39,744 nt of DNA from an uncultured Prevotellaceae bacterium (GTDB lineage: Bacteria > Bacteroidota > Bacteroidia > Bacteroidales > Muribaculaceae): positions 1 to 39,744 of the forward strand of contig ONMF01000020.1 in the NCBI GenBank assembly GCA_900318865.1, given 5' to 3'. Below, one piece after another: positions 24,441 through 33,185 of this stretch (the first letter of the stretch is position 1; each line of letters starts with the position of its first letter). The position numbers and the translations under genes are program-made. The notes under the pieces were generated by a model. The model was not told the origin of the DNA. It saw nothing but the letters and a program-made list of their open reading frames with translations, and made no database searches.

Positions 24441-25363
24441 GACACATTATCACAATCTTGGCAGCTGTTTTGTGCATCACTGCGGCAAGCGCGCAAGTCA
24501 TCACCCAGCTGGGCAAGGAGAGCATGAACATCCCACGGGGCATCAAGCCCGACAAGAAGGCGTCGACGGGCAGCGTCGGCACCATTCAGATCACCCACAT
24601 GGACACAACCGGCGCCTACTTTGCCTGCATCGACTCGGCACAAGTGTACATCGACTGCCATGAATGGCCCACGGCACAACAATTCCTGCGGCGTGCCATC
24701 GCCGTCGACCCGCATAACCCGAACAACTCTCTCTTGCTCTCCAACATCGCCACCATGCAACGCTTCGAGGGGCGTTACGACGAGGCCGTGAAAAACTACT
24801 CGATGGCACTCGATCTCACACCCAATGCCGTGACCGTGCTCCTCAACCGGGCCGCGCTCTACATTACTATCGACAGCACCGCGCTGGCCCAGGCCGACTT
24901 TGAACGAGTGTGCCAGCTCGACCCCACCAACACCGAGGCGCGCTATAGCCTTGGCATGCTGGAAGTTGAACGTCAAAACTTCAAGCAAGCCGAGAAGTAT
25001 TTCGAGCGAATCAAGGCCATCAATCCAAACTCGGGGCTGGCTAGCGAGGGCATGGCCAACCTGTATAAAGCCAACGGCAACTACAGCAAAGCCGCACAGT
25101 GCTTCACCGACGTTATCAAAGCACGCCCCAACGCATCATTGCTGGCAAACCGTGCCGACTGCTACCTCATGCTCAAGCAACTCAACAACGCCGAAGAGGA
25201 CATCCGAAACGCGCTGACGATGACCCCCGACGACCCCTACCTTTATGTGCTGCGCGCCAAACTCAACAAATTCCGCTTCGAGAGGCAGGACATGGAACGC
25301 GACATCAATCTCGCTGTGAGCCATGGCCTTGACCGCAACCTTGTTGATAACTTGTTAAAATAA
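24437..25363 (+). CDS. Exported TPR-repeat protein
   Basis: A 308-residue periplasmic protein with a Sec signal (MRHIITILAAVLCITAASA/Q) and about six to seven tetratricopeptide repeats covering most of the mature chain. Typical repeat pieces are YDEAVKNYSMALDLTPNA, AEKYFERIKAINPNS and YSKAAQCFTDVIKARPNA. TPRs are protein-interaction scaffolds and there is no catalytic motif. Its start overlaps the mscS stop (ATGA), which suggests a related envelope role, but this is inference. The end is followed after 50 bases by the HU/SPOR gene, with a promoter in between. Confidence 0.85.
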   Translation: MRHIITILAAVLCITAASAQVITQLGKESMNIPRGIKPDKKASTGSVGTIQITHMDTTGAYFACIDSAQVYIDCHEWPTAQQFLRRAIAVDPHNPNNSLLLSNIATMQRFEGRYDEAVKNYSMALDLTPNAVTVLLNRAALYITIDSTALAQADFERVCQLDPTNTEARYSLGMLEVERQNFKQAEKYFERIKAINPNSGLASEGMANLYKANGNYSKAAQCFTDVIKARPNASLLANRADCYLMLKQLNNAEEDIRNALTMTPDDPYLYVLRAKLNKFRFERQDMERDINLAVSHGLDRNLVDNLLK

Positions 25364-25376
25364 TTTCGGGCAAAAA

Positions 25377-25408
25377 TTTGCGTGGGTCAAAGAAAGTGAC
25401 TAATTTCG
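25377..25408 (+). promoter_or_regulatory. Promoter of the HU/SPOR gene
   Basis: TTTG (25377-25380), 20 bases, TAATTTCG (25401-25408, one mismatch). The predicted start falls next to the ATG at 25414, so the leader is very short. Confidence 0.5.
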
Positions 25409-25413
25409 CCGTG

Positions 25414-26430
25414 ATGATTTCTTTGATTCAACATATCGAATACCTCATGATGAACAATGACTGCGTGGTTATCCCCGGCTGGGGTGCTCTCATTGCGCAG
25501 TACAGTGAATCATTCTATAACGAGAAGTCACATGTCATCCAAAAGCCTCAGCGTCAGGTAGCTTTTAACGCGGCCGTCAATCACAACGACGGATTGCTCG
25601 CTCAATCGCTCATCAGGCGCGAGCGCATCACCTACACCCAAGCGGTTCAGTGCATCGACCAAAATGTGGAATCGTTTAAAAAACTGCTGGCGCAGGGCGA
25701 CGAGCTGTCGTTTGGAAGATTGGGGTTCTTCCATGCCACCAGCAAGGGACACATCGAGTTTGTACCGTTCTATCACGAAACGGCCAACGATGAGTATTTC
25801 GGGCTGCGCTCGGTGAAATTCCGAACCCTTGCCGAGATTCAAGCCGAGCAACAGGCTCAGCAACAATTCGAGCAAGCCGTGGCAGCCGCCATGCAACGCC
25901 GCCCCAACCATTGGCGCCGATGGGCTCAAATGGCCGCTTCGATAGCGGTTCTCATTGGCCTGGCGGTACTTCTCTCCACCCCCATCATTTCCAACCAGGA
26001 CACCAATCCCAATTACGCCAGCCTGAATTTGCCACAGGTAAAGAAAGCCGCACCTGCTGCACCCGCCAGCGAATGGAGCGACGCACAGCAGGCTCCGCTT
26101 GCCGTGGCACTGCCTCGTCAAGCACTGGCCGACGTTCATCAGCGCGCAGCCAAGAAAGTCGAGGCGCAACCCGATGCCGACGTGGCCACTCTCATCGACC
26201 GTGTGGGCGCAAGCAGTGGCGAGTATTTCCTCATCATTTCCACCATGAGCAGTAAAAAACAGGCACAAAAATTCATTGATGCACAGCCCAGCCTGCAAGG
26301 GCGCATGCATCTGGCTCAGTCAGGGAAACGATTCCGGGTATATGTGGCGCGCAGCGACGACCGAGCCTCACTCGAGGCTATTCGAAAAATGTTGCCGCAA
26401 CGCTACCAGGACGCCTGGGTCGGAAATTGA
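25414..26430 (+). CDS. CCDC81-like HU domain / SPOR domain membrane protein
   Basis: A 338-residue protein with an architecture common in Bacteroidales. Two CCDC81-type prokaryotic HU-like domains lie in the cytoplasm (about 1-140; IQHIEYLMMNNDCVVIPGWGALIAQ and, later, FGRLGFF). A single membrane helix follows (about 173-193, ASIAVLIGLAVLL), then a Pro/Ala linker and a C-terminal SPOR domain (about 265-336, GEYFLIISTMSSKKQAQKFI). SPOR domains bind denuded septal peptidoglycan, and HU-like domains suggest DNA or protein contact inside. So it may link nucleoid and division site (inference). ATG 25414 is used; the longer frame starts in the promoter. Its 3' end overlaps the convergent YcxB-like gene by 63 bases. 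Confidence 0.88.
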   Translation: MISLIQHIEYLMMNNDCVVIPGWGALIAQYSESFYNEKSHVIQKPQRQVAFNAAVNHNDGLLAQSLIRRERITYTQAVQCIDQNVESFKKLLAQGDELSFGRLGFFHATSKGHIEFVPFYHETANDEYFGLRSVKFRTLAEIQAEQQAQQQFEQAVAAAMQRRPNHWRRWAQMAASIAVLIGLAVLLSTPIISNQDTNPNYASLNLPQVKKAAPAAPASEWSDAQQAPLAVALPRQALADVHQRAAKKVEAQPDADVATLIDRVGASSGEYFLIISTMSSKKQAQKFIDAQPSLQGRMHLAQSGKRFRVYVARSDDRASLEAIRKMLPQRYQDAWVGN

Positions 26431-26841
26431 CAATGAAGGAATAAGTAAAAACGTGTAGCGCCGCACGGCCAGCATCAGCAGCACATCACCATCATTGAGC
26501 ACAATGCGTGTCACCTGGTTCCACCCAATCAGGCGATTGCTCATGCGTGGATGGGCAAACTCAAGCAGCAAGCCATCGGGGCCGATGGTGATGTCTTTCT
26601 CCATCACCGACCATCGGGCCTCCTCCGACAAGCCATAATAAATGTAGCACAGTGCCAGCAGCATCGGCACAGCGATAAACACCAGCATCAACGACACAAT
26701 GAGCCACCGCACATCGAGCAACGACAAGCCCGCACCAACCAGCAGAGGCAACGCCAACCACACGGCATTAGAAGCAAAAAACATTCGGGCAAGCAGCGAC
26801 AGGTAGCGCGAGGAGTCGGCTTTTACGCTTTCAAGCTTCAT
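26368..26841 (-). CDS. YcxB-like small membrane protein
   Basis: A 157-residue protein with two adjacent membrane helices (about 22-65, ASNAVWLALPLLVGAGL and WLIVSLMLVFIAVPMLLAL) and a cytoplasmic C-terminal domain. The pattern WSVMEKDITIGPDGLLLE, LIGWNQVTRIVLNDGDVLLML and TFLLIPSLSIS is that of YcxB-like proteins, whose function is not established. Start 26841 overlaps the DUF486 stop by ATGA. The gene ends 63 bases inside the convergent HU/SPOR gene, unusually deep. The longer frame is antisense to DUF486 and rejected. Confidence 0.75.
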   Translation of the reverse strand: MKLESVKADSSRYLSLLARMFFASNAVWLALPLLVGAGLSLLDVRWLIVSLMLVFIAVPMLLALCYIYYGLSEEARWSVMEKDITIGPDGLLLEFAHPRMSNRLIGWNQVTRIVLNDGDVLLMLAVRRYTFLLIPSLSISDPGVLVALRQHFSNSLE

Positions 26842-27224
26842 TTTACGTCGAGAAATGCAAAATACACGGCCAAAATCAGAAGTGCAAAGGCTACAAGATG
26901 GTTCCAATGAAGCGACTCTCCCTTGAAAAACACCGTCACAAACACGGTGAACACCGTGAGCGTGATGACTTCCTGCACCACCTTGAGCTGCATCAGAGTG
27001 AATGGCCCGCCGTTGCCCACAAATCCCAGGCGGTTGGCTGGCACCTGAAAGCAATATTCAAACAAAGCGATGCCCCACGAGAGCAAGATTACGCCATACA
27101 GAGGCCAATTACTGGTCACACCGGCATCCTGAAGTTTCAGGTGCCCATACCACGCAAAAGTCATAAAGGCGTTCGACACCACCAGCAGCCCGATGGTCAA
27201 AATTCCGGTTGTCAGGCTATTCAT
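26838..27224 (-). CDS. DUF486 (DMT-superfamily) small membrane protein
   Basis: A 128-residue protein with four hydrophobic helices and the DUF486 signature FEYCFQVPANRLGF around residues 55-70. DUF486 belongs to the drug/metabolite transporter superfamily and has the size of small multidrug resistance proteins, but its substrate is unknown. Both borders are ATGA overlaps: with the Ntn-hydrolase gene upstream (27221-27224) and the YcxB-like gene downstream (26838-26841). The three are therefore one tightly coupled operon. Confidence 0.88.
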   Translation of the reverse strand: MNSLTTGILTIGLLVVSNAFMTFAWYGHLKLQDAGVTSNWPLYGVILLSWGIALFEYCFQVPANRLGFVGNGGPFTLMQLKVVQEVITLTVFTVFVTVFFKGESLHWNHLVAFALLILAVYFAFLDVK

Positions 27225-28351
27225 TTCTTTTTCTTGGACAATTCAGCACGCCGGCGGGCTATCTCGCGGTAGCCTTCTTCATAGGCGTGAAGGTTTTTGG
27301 AAATGAGTTCTTGAGCAATTCCCGTACCGCCGGCATTGAACAGTTCCGACAGATGCAGATAACGATTGCCGTTGCCGCGCTTCACCGAGAACACCCTGGC
27401 CTTGCGGGCAAGCACTTTGTCACATTGTGAGCTGTGACGGTTCTTCCCCTGGCCACGCAGCGAGGCGGGCACACCGTCCTCTCCCATCCACACGGGTATC
27501 ATCTCGCCACAGGGGGGATAGCCCAGCACGGTCCACATGGTGGTGAGCAACGGGTCTTCGCCCGGCAGCACGCCCTCGATGACAATCGACGCGGTGCTGG
27601 AGCGGCGTGGAATGTAATCCTGATCCACTATCCAGCGCTGCCCGCTGTGGGTGTAATCCTTGTCAACAAGACTATTGTAGAAGGTGCGCGACAGTTCCTC
27701 GGTGAACACCGCCGGCGTGATATCCATCTGAGCGATATGCGGGGCAAGCAACGCGCGGGCATTTTGCTCGCGGATGTAGCCCTGCCCTTCATTCGAACGG
27801 CCGCTATAGGAATAATTGGTGCGAGTCAGCACACCGCTGGGCTCGTCGGCAAGGTCATATTTTACATAGGTGTAGTTGCCGGCCTCAAAATAAGCACCAT
27901 GCCCCTGTGCGTCAATCACTCCGAAATTGGCCTCCACGCCTAATGGCTTGGGCAACCTCTTGAGCAGGGCCTCGAAGTCGTCGACAGTGACACACGTCTC
28001 TAATGCCAAACGCATCACCACGCCCTCGCGATCCATGTCTTTCGCGGGCACATTGTCTTTGTTCAAATTATAGGACGCGGTGTTCATGATGGCAAAGCCG
28101 CGGGCATTGAAACCGGTCCAGGCGGCTGTGTCGCGGGCATCGCGGGCATCGAACAGTGCCACAAAATCGTAGTTGCCGGCACGTGTGGCCCGCACAAACT
28201 CCACACGGTTGTTTTGGTCGCTGGTGTCACGGTTTTTCCATAGCAGCGGCCGGCCGCTGCGCGTGAACTTGCCGCTCACGATGGCCGATGTGCAGGCATC
28301 GGCAGCAATACACCCCATCAGCGCCAGCAATACAAAAAGAATTCTTTTCAT
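27221..28351 (-). CDS. Exported Ntn-hydrolase (linear amide C-N hydrolase / acyltransferase-like)
   Basis: A 376-residue protein of the cysteine Ntn-hydrolases related to choloylglycine hydrolase and isopenicillin-N acyltransferase (C45-like). The signal peptide ends ADA and cleavage exposes C20 of CTSAIVSGKFT as N-terminal nucleophile. The conserved LLWKNRDT (Arg/Asp near the active site), TGFNARGFAIMNTAS and ANFGVIDAQGHGAYFE follow. The substrate is a linear amide; bile salt hydrolysis is not supported by any specific motif. A Cys at residue 14 gives a weak alternative lipobox (LMGC). It is the first gene of a three-gene operon with two small membrane proteins. Confidence 0.82.
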   Translation of the reverse strand: MKRILFVLLALMGCIAADACTSAIVSGKFTRSGRPLLWKNRDTSDQNNRVEFVRATRAGNYDFVALFDARDARDTAAWTGFNARGFAIMNTASYNLNKDNVPAKDMDREGVVMRLALETCVTVDDFEALLKRLPKPLGVEANFGVIDAQGHGAYFEAGNYTYVKYDLADEPSGVLTRTNYSYSGRSNEGQGYIREQNARALLAPHIAQMDITPAVFTEELSRTFYNSLVDKDYTHSGQRWIVDQDYIPRRSSTASIVIEGVLPGEDPLLTTMWTVLGYPPCGEMIPVWMGEDGVPASLRGQGKNRHSSQCDKVLARKARVFSVKRGNGNRYLHLSELFNAGGTGIAQELISKNLHAYEEGYREIARRRAELSKKKK

Positions 28352-28397
28352 AATCAGATATTCGATGTTTGATGGCTCAAAAGTAATAAAAAATCAT

Positions 28398-28405
28398 TAA
28401 CTTTG
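28398..28405 (+). promoter_or_regulatory. -7 element of the thioesterase-dprA operon
   Basis: TAACTTTG (28398-28405) matches the -7 consensus and is 31 bases before the ATG. No TTTG is found at 19-20 bases upstream (the nearest is 26 away). Confidence 0.5.
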
Positions 28406-28436
28406 CCAATATTTCAGCACAATATTATTCAGCACT

Positions 28437-28844
28437 ATGCCCGCTCACTACGTTTACCGAACCGAGTTCGATGTGCGCGACTATGAACTCGACTCTGAAG
28501 GCATTGTCAACAATGCCATTTATCTCCACTATCTGGAACACACCCGCCACTGCTTCTGCCGTGAGGCTGGCTTTTCATTCGAGGAAATGAGGAAGCAGGG
28601 CATGCTGCCGGTGGTCAACCGTGTGGAGATTGACTACAAGGTGCCCCTGGCCAGCGGCGATGTGGTCGACAGCCGGCTATGGGTCGAGATGAAAGGCCCG
28701 CGGTTTGTGTTTCACCAGGACTTATTCAACAAGCACACCGGGCAGTTGGCCCTCAGGGCCGTTGTGAGCGTGGTGTGCCTCGAGAACGGCACTTTGTCAA
28801 GGGGCGAGACGCTGGCAAGTGCCTTCAGCGAATACCTGCAATGA
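28437..28844 (+). CDS. Acyl-CoA thioesterase, 4HBT hot-dog family
   Basis: A 135-residue hot-dog fold protein of the YbgC/FadM type, hydrolysing acyl-CoA thioesters in the cytoplasm. Visible are FDVRDYELDSEGIVNNAIYLHYLEHTRH, given here as FDVRDYELDSEGIVNN and AIYLHYLEHTRH, where the Asp/Asn region holds the catalytic residue. The second half reads VEIDYKVPLASGDVVD. Its stop overlaps the dprA start (ATGA). Preferred acyl chain cannot be read from sequence. Confidence 0.88.
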   Translation: MPAHYVYRTEFDVRDYELDSEGIVNNAIYLHYLEHTRHCFCREAGFSFEEMRKQGMLPVVNRVEIDYKVPLASGDVVDSRLWVEMKGPRFVFHQDLFNKHTGQLALRAVVSVVCLENGTLSRGETLASAFSEYLQ

Positions 28845-29947
28845 GTCTCGACGCGCTCACATATCGCATCGCCCTGGCATCGGTCAGAGGAATGAACGTA
28901 GACCTGGCGCAAAAATTGTTTGATGTCATTGCCGACGAGAGGACGTTTTTCGAAATGACCGAAAAAGAGCTCCGCGACATCACGGGCAGCCGAAGCAAGG
29001 TCTACGAGGACTCCTATCGGCATGAGCAGCTGGCCAAAGCCCGCGACGAGGCGGAATTTGTCAAGCAAAAGAACATCAGGGTGCTCTACTTTACCCAGCC
29101 CGACTACCCCACCCGCTTGCTCGAGGCACCCGACGCACCCATTCTGCTATACATCTCGGGCGAGGCCGACCTGAATGCAACGCACATCGTCAGCGTGGTC
29201 GGCACCCGTCATGCCACACCCTACGGACAACGATTCACCGAGCAGTTGATTGCCGATCTGGCCGAAGCCATCCCGGGAATTATGGTGGTGAGCGGGTTGG
29301 CCTATGGCATCGACATCGCGGCCCACCGGGCTTGTCTGCGGCATCATGTGCCCACAGTGGCTGTCATGGCCCAGGGGCTCAACCACATCTATCCCGCACA
29401 GCACCGGGCCGACGCTGTGGCCATCGTCAAGCAGGGAGGGGCCATCGTCACCGACTACACCTCGGCCGACCGGCTGCACCGCGGCAACTTCCTGGCTCGG
29501 AACAGAATCATCGCGGCGTTGGCCGACTGCACGGTGGTGGCCGAGAGCGCCGCGGCCGGAGGCGCACTGGTCACGGCATCGCTCGCGGCCAGCTACAACC
29601 GCGACGTCTTTGCGTTGCCGGGGCGAACGAGCGACGAGTTTTCAACAGGGTGCAACCGCCTCATCAAGTCGAACAGGGCGGCTCTTATCACCAGCGCCGC
29701 CGACTTGCTCGATGCCATGCAATGGGAAGCCCGTTCTTCGCAGCCCAAGCAAATGGAATTGTTTGCCGACTTCACCGAGCTGGAACAATCCGTCGTCAAC
29801 ACCCTGCGCGACAATCCCGACATCCACACCAATGAGCTGGCAGCCAGGCTGGCACTGCCCGTCTATCGCGTCATGAGCACCCTGATGGACCTTGAAAGCC
29901 GCAACGTCGTCATCAGCCTGCCGGGCTCGCGATTTGCCCTGGCATAA
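28841..29947 (+). CDS. dprA: DNA processing protein DprA (Smf)
   Basis: A 368-residue DprA, which loads RecA onto incoming single-stranded DNA during transformation and is widespread also in non-competent species. An N-terminal helix-hairpin-helix/SAM-like region (1-75) precedes the Rossmann-like core with VVGTRHATPYGQRF, VVSGLAYGIDIAAHRACL, GLNHIYPAQH, LARNRIIAAL and ALPGRTSDEFSTGCN. The last 60 residues are the DprA winged helix. ATG 28841 overlaps the thioesterase stop. No other competence gene is in the window. Confidence 0.96.
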   Translation: MSLDALTYRIALASVRGMNVDLAQKLFDVIADERTFFEMTEKELRDITGSRSKVYEDSYRHEQLAKARDEAEFVKQKNIRVLYFTQPDYPTRLLEAPDAPILLYISGEADLNATHIVSVVGTRHATPYGQRFTEQLIADLAEAIPGIMVVSGLAYGIDIAAHRACLRHHVPTVAVMAQGLNHIYPAQHRADAVAIVKQGGAIVTDYTSADRLHRGNFLARNRIIAALADCTVVAESAAAGGALVTASLAASYNRDVFALPGRTSDEFSTGCNRLIKSNRAALITSAADLLDAMQWEARSSQPKQMELFADFTELEQSVVNTLRDNPDIHTNELAARLALPVYRVMSTLMDLESRNVVISLPGSRFALA

Positions 29948-29989
29948 GTTTGCTCCGGCAGGAGCCCCGTGGACGGCAATGAAAAAATA

Positions 29990-30021
29990 TTTGCGCAGTT
30001 CGATTATTTTACATATATTTG
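29990..30021 (+). promoter_or_regulatory. Promoter of the uridine phosphorylase gene
   Basis: TTTG (29990-29993), 20 bases, TATATTTG (30014-30021), a good consensus 32 bases before the ATG. A short GCTCC/GGAGC dyad at 29952-29965 may end the dprA transcript weakly. Confidence 0.7.
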
Positions 30022-30053
30022 CTTTTTCAAAACCCTTCTAAAACCCAAGAAAT

Positions 30054-30938
30054 ATGAACAGAAAAGCGATTCCAGATTCTGAGATGATCATCAACAGCGA
30101 TGGCTCTATATTCCACCTGCACCTTCTCCCCGAGCATCTTGCCGACAACATCATCGTATGTGGCGACCCGGGCCGCGTAAACATGATTGCGTCCTACTTC
30201 GACGAGCAACTTTATGAAGTGAGCAGCCGCGAATTTCACACCATCGGGGGCATGCGCCACGGCAAGCGCATCATGGCGCTCTCGCACGGTATCGGTGGCG
30301 ACAACATCGACATCGTGATGACCGAGCTCGACGCACTGGCCAACGTGGACTTCGCCACGCGCATGCCGCGCGACGAGCACCGCACGCTCAACATTGTGCG
30401 CATCGGCACGTCGGGCGGGCTCCAGCCCTACGTTCCCGTGGGAACACCGGTGATTGCCTCCAAGGCCCTTGGATTTGACGGCGTGCTGAACTATTACGCC
30501 CTCCGTAACGCTGTGTGCGATCTGGATTTTGAACGTGCTTTCTGTGATTTCGTCAAGTGGAATCCGCTGTTTGCCAAGCCCTATGTGGTGGAAGCCGACC
30601 CCTGGCTGGTGCAGAAAATCGGCCGCGACGACATGGTGCGCGGCTACACAATCTCGGCCGTGGGCTTCTACGGACCGCAAGGACGCGAAGTGAGAGCACA
30701 GCTCGCCGAGCCCGAGCTCAACCATCGCATTGAGGCTTTCGAGTATGCCGGAGGACACATCACCAACTACGAGATGGAGAGCGCTGCGCTCCAGGGATTG
30801 GGTAAAATTCTGGGACACCGCTGCATGACCGTTTGCTCCATCATAGCCAACCGTGTTGCCACCGAGGCCAACCCGAACTACAAGACTGCTGTCAACGACT
30901 TGGTGGCAAACGTCATCGAACGCTTGCTTGAAGATTAA
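30054..30938 (+). CDS. udp: Nucleoside phosphorylase, uridine phosphorylase-like
   Basis: A 294-residue nucleoside phosphorylase (NP-I family), splitting uridine or a related nucleoside with phosphate to base and ribose-1-phosphate. Family marks are IIVCGDPGRVNMI near the start, SHGIGGDNIDIVMTEL, IVRIGTSGGLQP (phosphate binding) and the ribose-contacting NYEMESAALQGLG. Length suits the Bacteroidetes form. It has its own promoter and a strong terminator, so it is a single-gene unit. Uridine over purine nucleosides is inferred from overall likeness. Confidence 0.9.
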   Translation: MNRKAIPDSEMIINSDGSIFHLHLLPEHLADNIIVCGDPGRVNMIASYFDEQLYEVSSREFHTIGGMRHGKRIMALSHGIGGDNIDIVMTELDALANVDFATRMPRDEHRTLNIVRIGTSGGLQPYVPVGTPVIASKALGFDGVLNYYALRNAVCDLDFERAFCDFVKWNPLFAKPYVVEADPWLVQKIGRDDMVRGYTISAVGFYGPQGREVRAQLAEPELNHRIEAFEYAGGHITNYEMESAALQGLGKILGHRCMTVCSIIANRVATEANPNYKTAVNDLVANVIERLLED

Positions 30939-30984
30939 AATTGACTTGCCGGGCACTAACGGGGGCCCGAGCAAACAAGGCACA

Positions 30985-31037
30985 GGGGTGGCCGGCATAT
31001 TTCTCGAAGAACATCATCGAGACATGCCGGCCACCCC
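30985..31037. terminator. Bipartite bidirectional terminator between udp and GH97
   Basis: A 14-bp perfect stem GGGGTGGCCGGCAT (30985-30998) / ATGCCGGCCACCCC (31024-31037) encloses a second small stem CTCGA/TCGAG. It is followed on the plus strand by CTTTTCTC. It lies just before the GH97 stop codon on the other strand. Confidence 0.75.
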
Positions 31038-31043
31038 CTTTTC

Positions 31044-33038
31044 TCATGGCAGGGGAGTCAGGCGGATGGCCACACCACCGCTGCGGGCCAGACGCAGGGT
31101 GAGCACATCGGCCGCCGTGACATCTTGCTGCCTGATCGACATCGACATGGGATTGTCGAGATAGTCGGCGCCTGGGCCGTCTTCGTATATCATGGCCCGA
31201 TAGCGCTTGTCGGTGTCAAGGAATGTAAGCGGCAAGGTGAGCGTGCGGGAGATCTCATCGGTCAGGCTGCCGATGAACCACCGCCCACTGCCATCGCGAG
31301 CTTGGCGGGCGATGGTGACATAGTGGCCAATCTCACCGTTGGGCACGATAGTTTTGCGCCAGGTGGTGGGACACGACTCAATGAACGACAGCGCTGGATG
31401 ATTCTCATAGCTCTCGATAGCATCGGCGGCCATCTGCAACGGGCTATACAGCACCACAAATTCGGCCAACTGCTTGGCCAATGTGCTCTTGGGACGCGTG
31501 CCCGGAACCACCTCATCGCTGTAATCAAAAATGGCCGGAGTGAAATCCATGGGACCGGCCAGGCCGCGGGTAAAGGGCAGCGTGGCAGTGTGGCTCGGCG
31601 GATTGCCTCCATCCTGGCTCCATGCGTTGTATTCCTGACCACGCACGCCCTCCTGTGTCATCAGGTTGGGCAGGGTGCGCTGTAATCCGGTGGGCATCAT
31701 CGGTTCGTGGTTGTCAATCATGATGTGGTGACGGGCGGCACATTCGAGCACCCGGCGATAGTGACGGGCGCCGAACTGCGAGTGCTGCAGTTCCTCACCG
31801 TTGAGCATGGCACCCACGTAGCCGGTTTTCACCACTTTGATGCCGAGCCGCTCATAGAGCGAGAACGCGTCCTCCATCTGCTCCTCAAGAAGTCGACTTT
31901 TGCCCCACGTCTCGGTATGCCCCACGACAAACACGCCACGCTCACGGGCATAGCGAGTGACCTCATTGAGGTCAAAATCGGGATAGGGCTTGGTGAAACT
32001 GATTTCTTCTCCGCTCCCCCATCCGTAGTTCCAACCTTCGGCGAGCACACCGCTGAAACCGTGCTTGGCAGCAAAGTCGATATAGCGTTTCATGTTTTCG
32101 GTGGTGGCTCCATGATGGGGCCCCTGCTCCCATGTGTGTTTCTTCTTGTGAATGCTCCACCAGATGCCGATGTAGCGCCCCGGCTGAATCCACGAGGTGT
32201 CGTCCCATGTGCACGGCTCGTTGAGATTGAGCATCAATCGTGAGGTAATCAGGTCGCCAGGCTTGCGGCCCACGATAACAGTGCGCCATGGCGAGCACAA
32301 TTGGTTGCCGGCCTTCACCTTGGTGCCGTCTTGCCAGGGGGTGAGGGCGGAAAGCATCGTCACCGAGCCGTCCTTGCCGGCGCGCGGCGTGAGGTTGAGG
32401 TCGGCATAGTCGACCAGGGCGGCTTGATGAATGGCCAGATACACATCGGGAGCCGCCTCAATGGTGAGGGGGGTGTGGACGGTGTCCTTGACACTGAGCA
32501 AATCGCGATGGTAGAGGTTTTCGTAATAGATGGTACGATTAGTGGGAATGGACCATGCGGGCACATCATGTGGCAAGGTGAACTCGGTCAGCTCATCGGT
32601 GACAACAATGTGGGGCAAAGCTTTCTGCCGGGGTATCTCATATCGGAAACCCAGCCCGTCGTCAAACAAGCGGAAGGTCACCGTCATCTTCGCGCGGGGG
32701 CGGCCACCTTGCAGCGTGACGCTGAGTTGGTTATAGTGATTGCGGATTATCTCGTCCTCACCCCACAAGGTTGTCCAGCTGTCATCATGTGTGTCGTGCG
32801 ACGATGACACAATCTTCATTCCGGTGGACAGGTCGCCGCTTTCCAGTGCAAACCCCAAGTGGCTCGTACCCAAAATGGCAACGCCATCGCGGCTGAGGGT
32901 ATAGTACGGACGCCCCTTGTCGATGCCTGCGGTTAAACGCAAGTGCCCGTCGGGCGAAGTGACGGTCAACGGGGCGGCACTGGTGGCACCGGTAATCAGT
33001 GCCACCATAAATAATAAGATAACAGCATTTTTTCTCAT
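31044..33038 (-). CDS. Glycoside hydrolase family 97 (SusB-like)
   Basis: A 664-residue exported GH97 enzyme (alpha-glucosidase or alpha-galactosidase type). A signal peptide (about 1-22, ending TSA/A) is followed by the N-terminal beta-sandwich (SPDGHLRLTAGIDKGRPYYTLSRDG in two parts, SPDGHLRLTAGI and DKGRPYYTLSRDG), the catalytic TIM barrel (IGIWWSIHKKKHTWEQG, GVLAEGWNYGW, VGHTETWG, DNHEPMMPTG, TQEGVRGQEYNAWS) and a C-terminal beta domain. Glutamates in HTE, HEP and TQE suit the inverting, SusB-like branch, whereas the retaining branch uses an Asp nucleophile. ATG 33038 is preferred to GTG 33041. A weak promoter (ATTG-N20-TATCTTTA, 33100-33069) lies upstream. No SusC/SusD pair is present. 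Confidence 0.9.
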   Translation of the reverse strand: MRKNAVILLFMVALITGATSAAPLTVTSPDGHLRLTAGIDKGRPYYTLSRDGVAILGTSHLGFALESGDLSTGMKIVSSSHDTHDDSWTTLWGEDEIIRNHYNQLSVTLQGGRPRAKMTVTFRLFDDGLGFRYEIPRQKALPHIVVTDELTEFTLPHDVPAWSIPTNRTIYYENLYHRDLLSVKDTVHTPLTIEAAPDVYLAIHQAALVDYADLNLTPRAGKDGSVTMLSALTPWQDGTKVKAGNQLCSPWRTVIVGRKPGDLITSRLMLNLNEPCTWDDTSWIQPGRYIGIWWSIHKKKHTWEQGPHHGATTENMKRYIDFAAKHGFSGVLAEGWNYGWGSGEEISFTKPYPDFDLNEVTRYARERGVFVVGHTETWGKSRLLEEQMEDAFSLYERLGIKVVKTGYVGAMLNGEELQHSQFGARHYRRVLECAARHHIMIDNHEPMMPTGLQRTLPNLMTQEGVRGQEYNAWSQDGGNPPSHTATLPFTRGLAGPMDFTPAIFDYSDEVVPGTRPKSTLAKQLAEFVVLYSPLQMAADAIESYENHPALSFIESCPTTWRKTIVPNGEIGHYVTIARQARDGSGRWFIGSLTDEISRTLTLPLTFLDTDKRYRAMIYEDGPGADYLDNPMSMSIRQQDVTAADVLTLRLARSGGVAIRLTPLP

Positions 33039-33185
33039 CACTTTTGGTATTTCGGATTCATGACAGGGTAAAGATACAAAAAAAATGGAACAACAGCAAT
33101 TCTCACTTCTTTTTCACCTTGCTCATCAACAACATATAAAACTCAAATAAAGGCCATATCTCCGCACTCAACCCCACAAAACAAC

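Noticed and set aside
27221..28351. Bile salt hydrolase
   Set aside because: The fold family is shared, but I see no bile-salt-hydrolase-specific motif, so only a general linear amide hydrolase is called.
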